A DNA stretch of 64,000 bases from Phragmites australis (taxonomy: Eukaryota > Streptophyta > Magnoliopsida > Poales > Poaceae), in NCBI RefSeq assembly GCF_958298935.1, contig NC_084933.1, positions 1,223,001 through 1,287,000 on the forward strand, given 5' to 3'. Position 1 is the first letter of the stretch, and every line of letters begins with the position of its first letter. Shown in pieces: positions 56,137-64,000 of the stretch. The notes under the pieces are model-generated. The model was not told where the DNA came from, did not search any database, and was given only the letters and a program-made list of their open reading frames with translations. The translations under genes were made by a program, and so were the position numbers.

Positions 56137-59100
56137 TGTAACACCCAAAACTTCAAAATTTGCAATAATTTAAAATTTTGCTAGAAATTAAATAGGTGGA
56201 TTTCATTTTAGCTCTATAGGAAATTAATTTCTAAATTTAATTTGGAATAGGTTGAAGGTTTGTCGCATTCATGCCGTTGTAGTTGCAATAAGGTTTTATT
56301 GTGTGGGAAATTTTGCTAAAATTCGCTAGAGTTCGCTCGTTTAAAATCCCTTTTGAAAATAGTTTGAAATCTAAAGCAAAGAAAAAGATTTCTAAATAGA
56401 AAATCCTTCTTGGGCCGTCTTCCCCGCGCCGGCCCAACCCGCCTCCTTCCCCTCCCTCTCCCCTCCCGCAGTGGGCCGCGCCCCTCTCTTCCCCGCGCCG
56501 GCCCGCAGGCCGAGCTGGCTTGCCACGCCCACCGAGCCGCCTCACCTCCGCCCGCCTCGCCGCCAAGTGGGCCCGGTTCCAAGCCGAGCCGCCCACCCGC
56601 CCGAGCTGCCGAGCCGTCGGCTCGCCTTCTTCTTCATCCCGCCACCGGACGCCGACGCCCCCAATCACCGCGTCCGTTTCAAATCGAAGCCTCCCCGTGC
56701 CTTAACTCTCCAATCAAACCACACCACTGTGATCGCCGCCCCCTATTCCCTCCATTTGAGCCGTTTCCCCCTTGAATTCCCACTCTTTTGCATGGAAACC
56801 GAAGCTTTTATTTCATTTGGGCCACCGGCCGAATCTCCTCAAATCTGGTCGTTCCACTCCTCCTCTCGGGTATATAAGGGCTCCATCGGCATCCTTGTTC
56901 GGTTCCGCACCCGAATACCCCATTTCCCCTCTCTCTTGTGCACGGATTCGAGCCGCCGCCGTCACCACCATTGCCGCTGGTAAGGAACTCGGCCGCCGCT
57001 CTTTTTCTCCTCAACCGAACCTCGATTAAGCTCGTTCTTCGCTCTATTGGTGCCGCCGGACCTCTAGGAGCTCACTCCGGCGCTTCTTGGAGCTTCTTCC
57101 GCCGTCGGACGCCGTCCCCGCCAAGACCGAACTCCTCCGCCCGCCGTTCTCCGTCGCCGGCCACCTCCGGACCTCTTCCGCCACCGACAAGCCCGCTGTG
57201 AGTCTCCCCACGAGCTCCTCGTTACTTTGTGCCAAGTCCCGACTTGATCCGTGGCCGGATGCGCCTTTTGCGCATCACCGGCGAGCCCGCCGCCGTCCCC
57301 GTCATCGCCGGCCGCCGCTCCCGCCGTTGAAAACCGCCGGCACCACCTCTTTTGATTTCCGACCGCCGGATCCTGGTTCATCGGCTCGGATTAGACCGGC
57401 CAATGTTATACCCCTTCGGTCCACCATGGACCGGTGGACCGATGCTCTTTCAGTGGTCCACAAGCCTCGTAGACCAAATCCATGTCTTTTCCAATTGAGA
57501 AATAATTCAGTATTTGTTTTATTGCGTCATAATCCAATTTTCAGTATAAAAATAATTCGGTTTATTCTCTGGAAAACATGTAAAATTTGCAGAAAAGCCC
57601 CTACATCTTCAAAAGCTTATAACTTTTTGCTCGTAGCTCCGATTTAGGCGATTTTTGCGTCAAAATGTTCGTAGCGTCGTGTAGAATCTTTTTGTAGAGT
57701 TTTTGAATAGTTTCAGTACTGTTTGGTGTACTGTTCTTAGAGTTTCGTTTTGTGTGTGCTTTTCCGGTCCGTCGTTTAGGAGCTGAGCAGTTCGGCAACC
57801 TCCAAGACCAAGTTTTCGAGGATTTTGAGCAGCAACCCGGTGAAGGCAAGTGCCCTTGAGCATTTCTATCCAGTTTTAGGATTTGCAGGTGTAGTTTTTA
57901 TCCTTCAATATGCATGCTGTCCAAAATGATATCCTATGCTAGGGTTTACTAGTTTTTACTTGATATTTTCCTTGTCGCCATTGATGTATCATGTTAAGAA
58001 GATGGGTAGATCATGCTAGCGCTGTCCGGGTGGGGAAAAATGGTTAATATTGATTAATGAGCTATGTAACACTGTCCGGGAGGAAAAATGGTAATTCTTT
58101 TTTTAGCAACATGGTATAGGTCTTCCCCAACAGAATGGATGGATTGTGGTGGTGCCTATGACAAGTTTGTGTATGTATCTGTATGGGGTCCTAAGGACCG
58201 GTTCTTGGACATGTAACCAAGTTATATCCGTACAACCACGAGGCCTATATGGGTACGGCCTGGCCAAATAATTAGCGACCACCGATTATGTGGGCATCAT
58301 TGGACGAGTATGTGGCACAAGAGGGGGCTTCTGCAGCGACTCGGTCGACTGTTAGCGGTGAAACCTTAATGGGTGCCTACAAATCGGCGGGAGTTTTGTA
58401 AAGGCCTTGTAGTGAGACCCCGACTCCTTACCCGGAAGTATGGAGTAACAAGGGAATCACGACTCGTGGATCTGTGCAAACTCTGCAGAGTATCAAACTG
58501 GTCGATCAGCCGTGCTCATGGTCAAGAGCGAGCTTGGACTTCTTCAAGATTAGTTGGATCTGGGTTTTGGTATGGTTGGTCGGGTAGCCAGGTAATGGGA
58601 TTATCTAGTGAGCTTTGAGTAACTGGATATGGGATATCCGGTGAGTCAAATCTTTTGGTTGTAGCAAGTGTCTTCACACTTAGTAAACAGAATGCCTGTT
58701 GTTGGAGGTATAGGTTAAGTCATAGTTTTAGTTGCTTAGTGCTAATAACCCCTGTCAAGCCTTTTTCCTGTCTCAATCCTCATACCATACTTTCCCCTGC
58801 ACTTGCGGAGTACAACCTTTTTGTACTCACCCTTGTTATTCTCCACCCTGCATTCTTCCGCCAATCAGAAGCTGTCTTTGAAGCTGGTGCCTTTGACAAC
58901 GACGACTTCGATCCCGAGCTGCTATTCTAGGCTGTGGAGCCCCCGGTCGACGTCTTCGCCTGTGGAAGCTGGAGCCGCTGGCGCTGAAGACCCCCTCTTG
59001 TCTCCCGCTGTGTTTTCTTTCAGACCCTCGAGTCATTTTGTATTAAGGTTAAGCGATGTAATATTTTGAACTGTGATGATAACACTAATGATGTAAGCGC

Positions 59101-59171
59101 ATGTATGGAAGTTGTTCCTGGCATACATGTGTTGTGCCTGGTTTTGTCTGCTTTAAAAACCGGGTGTTACA
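56137..59171 (+). repeat. Solo LTR 2 (3,035 bp) with perfect target duplication
   Basis: TGTAACACCC at 56137 and GGGTGTTACA at 59171 are perfect 10-bp inverted repeats. TAAGG flanks both sides (56132-56136 and 59172-59176). There is no PBS, PPT, gag or pol inside, so it is a solo LTR left by recombination between the two LTRs of a full element. GC-rich promoter-like centre with a TATA box at 56871. It interrupts element C's RNase H. Confidence 0.95.
56871..56878 (+). promoter_or_regulatory. TATA box of solo LTR 2
   Basis: TATATAAG following CTCTCGGG, within the LTR's GC-rich region. Confidence 0.5.
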
Positions 59172-60110
59172 TAAGGTATCGCTCAACCTTCTTGCATAAG
59201 AACACACCAGAGACCAATACGGGAGGCAATGCAATAGATGTCAAAGCTCTTATGGATATCAGGTTGAGCCAGAACTGGAGCACTTGTAAGAAGGGATTTT
59301 AAAGTTTGGAAAAGCTTCTTCACACTTCCTGGACCACTCAAATTTGGTCCCTTTCTTCAATAGCTTGGTCATTGACTTGGAAATATTGGAGAAATCCCCA
59401 ATGAAATGGTGGTAATATCCCGCAAGTCCAAGAAAACTCCGGACATCGGTGACGCTTCGAGACTGTACCCACCTGAGAAAGTCATGCACTTTATTTGTAT
59501 CAACAGCAACACCATTCTCGGTAAGTACATGACCGAGAAAAGAAACTTCCTTGAGCTAGAACTCACATTTACTGAACTTGGCATAGAAGCGGTGATCTCA
59601 AAGTCATCCAAGAACAATGTGAAGATGCTCAGCATGTTCTTTTTTAGTCTTGGAATAGATGAAAATATCATCAATGAAGATCACAACGAACACATCGAGC
59701 TCTTCCATGAATACCGAGTTCATAAAGTATATGAAATAGGCCAGACCATTGGTAACGCTAAATGACATGATGATATACTTGTAAAGTCCATAACGAGTAG
59801 AGAACGCCATCTTAGGAATACCTTCAGTTCGAATCTTGGTTTGATGGTAACCCAACCTTAGATCAATTTGGAGAAGAATTGGGCACCTGACAATTGGTCA
59901 AACAAGATATCAATGTTGGGGAGAGGATACTTGTTCTTGATCATGAATGTAGCGGTCGATAGTCCACACACATTTAGAGACTCTAATCCTTTATCTTGAT
60001 GAAGAGAGTCGGGCATCCCCCGGGTGAGGAGCTCAGTCGGATGAAACCTTTATCTAACAACTCCTTAATCTACTTCTTCAAATCTACTAGCTCATTTGGA
60101 GGCATTCGAT
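59172..60110 (-). pseudogene. pol: Element C RT and RNase H, N-terminal half
   Basis: RT on the minus strand: [41 protein letters not shown], polymerase box VVIFIDDIFIYSKTKKEH near 59660-59700 with both catalytic Asp. Then FLGHVLTENGV-like (about 59520), [27 protein letters not shown], and RNase H CVLMQEG-like sequence reaching the solo LTR at 59177. Several frameshifts (about 59600, 59490, 59260) and stops in the N-terminal RT (59870-60100) disable it. Confidence 0.85.
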
Positions 60111-60760
60111 AGAGTTGTTTAGAGATGGGTGCTGTCCTGGATTAGAGTTCAATGACAAACTTGATGTCCCAGTATTCATGTACAACCATAATGTAAGTGA
60201 GGTCGGATGGGAAAACAACTTCTTAGGAATAAAGGGAAGAATCATTCTCCATAAGATGGAGTGACTCGGGCATTTGAAGAACATGTGAAAGAAATTGACA
60301 TCGATGCACACTGGATAGTTACATCATTTCTAGTTAACCAATTCATACCCAAGATGACATCTAATATCTTTGAATAAATCAAACGGAGATTTGCACTGAA
60401 ATTTACCCCATTGATAAGGAGTCTGACATTTCAAACTATTTGGTCAGTGTATTGCTCACCATTAGGTGGTATGATGATATGTGATGTAGCCATAAGTTCC
60501 ATCAAAAACTTGTGAGATTGTGCATAGCTCCTCTTAATAAATAAATGAGAAGCTCCAAAATCAAATAAAACTATCGTGGGGTGAGAATTGATGGAAATCG
60601 TACCCAATAGGACTGTGGTGTCCTCACCAGCTTCTTCTATGATGGTGTAGTTGACATGACCATGCTTTGGGCCTTGAGCAACTTGCTTTCCAAGACATTG
60701 CTGTCTAGGAGGTAGTGGAGGTTTTAGGGTGTTCACCACACCGCCTTTCTTAGGGGCACG
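60111..60760 (-). pseudogene. pol: Element C protease region
   Basis: GHVNYTIIEEAGEDTTVLLGTI precedes the retropepsin site TIVLFDFGASHLFIKRSYA near 60540-60580. The catalytic Asp and Gly are kept but Ser of D-S-G is Phe. 60431-60739 is open; below it the frame is broken. It sits between the zinc knuckle and RT, as in A and B. Confidence 0.75.
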
Positions 60761-61746
60761 ACAATCGCATGTTATATGACCTTCACGTCAGCAGTTGTAG
60801 CAGGAGCCACGAATACTGATACTGGGACTACTTCCTTGACTTCCGGTAGACCGCTGAGGCTACACTTGAGGAGGACGATACGATCCACAAATCATCCACA
60901 TCGGCTGTGGAGGGGTCGAAGTTGCAACTCACTAAGGAGGGAGTCCAGAGCGGGGGCATTGAGAGTTGCCACTCACTGATGCTAGTATGACTCTCTTGCA
61001 TTTTTTTTTCCTCTTGATGGCATTTCACTATATGCTCCACTACGATTGCCTTGCTCACTAACTTGTTAAAGTCAGAAAACTCGAGAACCGCAAGCTTCTC
61101 TTGCATATTGGTGGTCAGTCCATTGAAGAACCTCTCCTATTTCTTCTCGTCGATGTTCACTTCATCAGTTGCATATTGGGCTAGATAATTAAACTCCTGC
61201 CCATACTCTATCACAGTTTTGTTTCCTTGCTTGAGGTAAAATAGGCATGCTTCTTGATGTCCAACACGCTCTTTGGGATATGATAGGCGCGGAAAGCTTC
61301 GCAGAACTCCGCCCATGTGAAACAATAGTTAGCTGAGTGCATAGCAATTTGGTTGGTCCATCAGGCACTTGCCGCTCCTTGAGTTGGTGTGCGACATAGA
61401 GAGCCTTCTCATGGTCCCCGCACCGAATGAGAGCGAGAGTCTGCTCAATGGTGCGAAGCCAATGATCCACATCCAAAGGATTGTTCTCCTTCGTGAAAGT
61501 AGGGGGCTGGGTTTGGAGAAAGTCGGAGTAGTCGTTCCGATGATCAGCTCCATGGCCACCACTAGGAGCAGTGTTCTGAACAAGAGCTTGGAGAAGAAGG
61601 GTTTGGTCTTGGCGGTTTTGCTCGATCAGCATCAATACATCAGCCAAGGTCAGAGATGGAAGTTGTTTAGGTGGTCCTTGTCCTCTAGAACCCTCCAGGT
61701 TGTCATTCCCGGCTCTAGTGTGGGTTCTCATCATGTTGTTAGGCAT
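60761..61746 (-). pseudogene. gag: Element C gag
   Basis: Start MPNNMMRTHTRAGNDN at 61746. LADVLMLIEQNRQDQTLLLQAL, HRNDYSDFLQTQPPTFT, NPLDVDHWLRTIEQTLAL, then a frameshift near 61400, EYGQEFNYLAQYATDEV near 61180, and EKLAVLEFSDFNKLVSKAIVVE near 61070. The CCHC knuckle near 60765-60810 reads CYNC-stop-REGHITCDC, with a stop inside the box. Comparable length to B's gag. Non-functional. Confidence 0.85.
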
Positions 61747-62199
61747 AGTTAAAACTGTCTATGGTGAAAGAAAATATGAACAATTGACTTCAATTTCGAA
61801 AATTCAGAATAGGTTAGATGAAGGTAAGAGATGCTCATGAGAACATCTACAATATGGGAGAATGCATGTTCAAAGACAAGATGCAGCATGGGTATGCACA
61901 TAACCTAGCTCACTGGTCACAACACGTTATGTGCAAGTGACAGGGGTTAGACCGCGAGACTGGCGGTCAGACAGCTGCCATGGCGGTCAGACTGCTGAGA
62001 GGTCTGTCACCAAGCAGTAGCCTTTCCACCACATTCCACACACATTAAATTTTTTGATAGCAAAATACAAAGCGATCCAACATCCACGATCATCCTCTCC
62101 ATATGATCATGAGTGCATTACGTTTAGGGGCATAATATAGATAATTAATCATCCTATTGTCCATGAATAAAAAGCGATGCCATATTACATTGTTCCTAG
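61747..62199 (-). other. Spacer between the extra ORF and gag of element C
   Basis: No ORF. It contains GGCGGTCAGAC repeats at about 61951-61992 and an AT-rich part. Confidence 0.4.
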
Positions 62200-63013
62200 C
62201 TCCAACTTGCCTAGAACCAATCACCATATGGACCTCTAGCAAAGTCCTCAGGCAATTCATCCAACAGATGAGCTTGAGAAGATCCCGTATCATTGAGAGC
62301 ATTCGGGCGTAAGATGTTGCGATTCACCTAACAAAGTTTGCCGCATGACACTTGAACTATAAAACTGGGGCACCTGCAATCCATTTGATGCCGTCGCACC
62401 ATGACCATGGGGACGAGGTACACAAATGCTTAGCACTACAGGAAAGCGATGAGAAAAAGGTGACCTCCCATGTGGTATTATATGGTCATCTCCATACAAT
62501 ATCTCACGGTTCACCAATCCACGGCACACTTGCAATTCCATCTCATGCTGAAGTCGATTGTAGCGCCTTCGCGTCTCCCACAATTCTGCCATAGTGCAAC
62601 GGTAAGATCGGTCCAAGGAACGAACTAGCTGTGCCATGCGGTGCTCATATAGTGGGGCAGTGTTCGGAACATCCTCAAAGAGGTTGACATTGTTACCTCC
62701 ATGAAAGGGGAAATGGATGAATGGCCACCCATGCAGTATGGGTAACTCGACGCGAAGGGCGGCCATTACCTTGTACACCACAGCTTGAATCACCATCTCT
62801 TCTGAAATTCTAGTTACTTAAAAGTAGTGAGGGTTGGCTCTGCCTTCAATGATACATGCTTGGATGTCCACTATCACCAAGTAGTCCACCATGTCAGGTC
62901 CTATTCCTTGAGCATACACCCGTATACTCTTACGTAAAGGTAAAGTTTGTGCACCAAAGCATCTTGTGGAGGAGTGCTGGGAAACCCTCCACACCCTCGG
63001 CACGAGTAGCCAT
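62200..63013 (-). pseudogene. Extra ORF of element C between PBS and gag, function unknown
   Basis: Same strand as gag. Likely start MATRAEGVEG at 63013 (an ATG at 63019 is also in frame). FPALLHKMLWCTNF then shifts frame near 62925 to VYAQGIGPDMVDYLVIVDIQ, one stop at 62818-62820, then 168 open codons from 62796 (ISEEMVIQAVVYKVMAALR, GWPFIHFPFHG, PLYEHRMAQLVRSLDRSY, ELWETRRRYNRLQHEMELQ), with a final frameshift near 62290. The Arg/Glu-rich segment looks helical. I recognise it only as the kind of accessory protein carried by some grass gypsy elements. With so few lesions over 270 codons it was probably coding. No such ORF is present in A or B. Confidence 0.5.
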
Positions 63014-63244
63014 CACCATGGTAAAAATAGCCATCCTTAAGTAATAAAAGAACAAGGAAAGTTAGAGATCCATTTAATTACTTATGGCATGAAGAAATAA
63101 GAGAAGACATAGCTCTAGGATAAGGGAATGAATAAATCAAGCAACCAATCTCAATTTCAAACTTTTACTTAACGGTTCTTAGTGGGGTTGCCAAATTTTA
63201 TCTACCCACCCGTTACGGAAGCTAGGGTCACTCACTTGAACCTT

Positions 63245-63256
63245 GCTCTGATGCCA
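63245..63256 (-). other. Primer-binding site of element C
   Basis: TGGCATCAGAGC on the minus strand, 11 of 12 bases of the tRNA-Met type. It is preceded by GGCTCTCACTG, the counterpart of the A/B LTR end GGTTCCTCACA. Confidence 0.75.
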
Positions 63257-63259
63257 CAC

Positions 63260-64000
63260 CAGTGAGAGCCGTCCAAATCGCATTCCGCTTAATAGAACAT
63301 GTCGACCGGCTATAATGATGAGAGCTAGCACATGCCCGGTAACTGCCATGCCATGTGCCACACACATCTAAATGACCCATCGCAACAACCATTAAATTAA
63401 AACAAGTGCAATTATGGTATTTCCAGTACATGCCTACCAAGATCACACATGTACCTTTACAACACGTACATCACAATAAGGCACAACACGTGCAAGTTAT
63501 ATTACAATGTTGTTTGACATAAAATTATTAGAGTGAATGGTTATTATGTCAAGTATCAACAAACTTGACATGAAGGAGGACTAGAAACCATAGTGAGTTC
63601 ATTCTAGTACATCATTCATTTACGATGCAGAGGAAAAATATGTACAACAAAATAACAAACGAAGCCAATGATGCTTTTGCCCTTAAGCACCACCGGGGTT
63701 AGTCTTGTGTCGCTTGGCTTTACCCTTGCCCATCATCGGCATCAGCAGGGTAAAAGTAGCCAAACATCGGCTTATCCTCACCTGCAAGAAAAACTCAACA
63801 ATAGCACCATGAGTATGAAGGTACTCGTAAGACTTACATATATGGGTATATATATTCCTAGCTCAAAGGATAATGCATTTGGTTATGTAAGAAAACTAAG
63901 TCATAAGCTGACATATTTTCTTAAATGTAATTTTCATCATCTTACTGTCTACGCTCCTAAGTATGAAGACTTAGACGACTCGACTGACATAAACCTCTTT
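63260..64000 (-). repeat. 5' LTR of element C, partial (continues past the window)
   Basis: On the minus strand it carries the same landmark as LTR A near 7500-7560 and LTR B near 34635-34710 (CAGGTGAGGA...GGCTACTTTTACCCTGCTGATG). It ends at about 63260, next to the PBS. Confidence 0.7.

Noticed and set aside
56471..57647. Overlapping plus-strand frames of 170 and 186 codons
   Set aside because: Inside the promoter-like part of solo LTR 2; Pro/Arg-rich composition from GC skew, with no motif.
1..64000. tRNA, rRNA or organelle-derived insertions
   Set aside because: I saw only PBS sequences complementary to tRNA-Met, not tRNA genes, and no rRNA or plastid-like segment; a covariance-model scan would be decisive.

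Overview
This window is nuclear DNA from a grass (Poaceae). Nearly all of it is nested LTR retrotransposons; I see no intact cellular gene. The evidence is eukaryotic throughout: Ty3-gypsy and Ty1-copia gag-pol reading frames, primer-binding sites (PBS) of the TGGTATCAGAGC type, GT-AG introns, TATA boxes inside LTRs, long LTRs beginning TGTAACACCC, and a Tat-lineage element with a TGTCGG LTR, all typical of grass genomes. The only sequence derived from a host gene is a broken UMP synthase (UMPS) at the left edge.

Layout. 84-1589 (-): two exons of a UMPS pseudogene, followed at 2005-2026 by a GC-rich hairpin resembling a Helitron 3' end. 2027-11670 (+): element A, a Tekay/Del-like chromovirus remnant whose 5' LTR is split by solo LTR 1 (2536-5432) and whose pol is cut off before integrase. 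11671-12076: unrecognised DNA. 12077-33229 (-): element T, a Tat-lineage gypsy element with gag, protease, RT, RNase H, a second RNase H and integrase on the minus strand, plus a long antisense plus-strand ORF (13944-17018) next to its 3' LTR. Element T is interrupted at 19992-27663 (+) by a CRM-like chromovirus with two LTRs and a perfect 5-bp target duplication (CGGAT). 33231-44113 (+): element B, a Tekay-like chromovirus with nearly complete gag-pol and chromodomain. Its 5' LTR is truncated by a deletion that also removed the right end of T.

44114-45337 (-): SIRE-like copia fragment. 45338-50640 (-): Tork-like copia element with one LTR. 50650-51445 (-): a second Tat-type RT fragment. 51452-53973 (+): a 5'-truncated Tekay-type LTR (D). 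53974-54035: the tip of a copia LTR. 54036-64000 (-): element C, another Tekay-like chromovirus, split inside RNase H by solo LTR 2 (56137-59171, perfect TAAGG duplication). It carries an extra ORF between PBS and gag, and its 5' LTR runs off the window.

How the parts relate. These are layers of insertion, not an operon. T predates the CRM-like insertion inside it, C predates solo LTR 2, and A's LTR predates solo LTR 1. By eye, the LTR pairs differ by about 4% (CRM-like) and about 3% (B), so these two are fairly recent, yet each already has several frameshifts or stops. The most unusual signal is a run of consecutive stem-loops in the leader between PBS and gag of elements A and B. Several stems are kept by paired base changes in the two diverged copies. 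A CRM-like insertion is compatible with a pericentromeric location, but that is inference.
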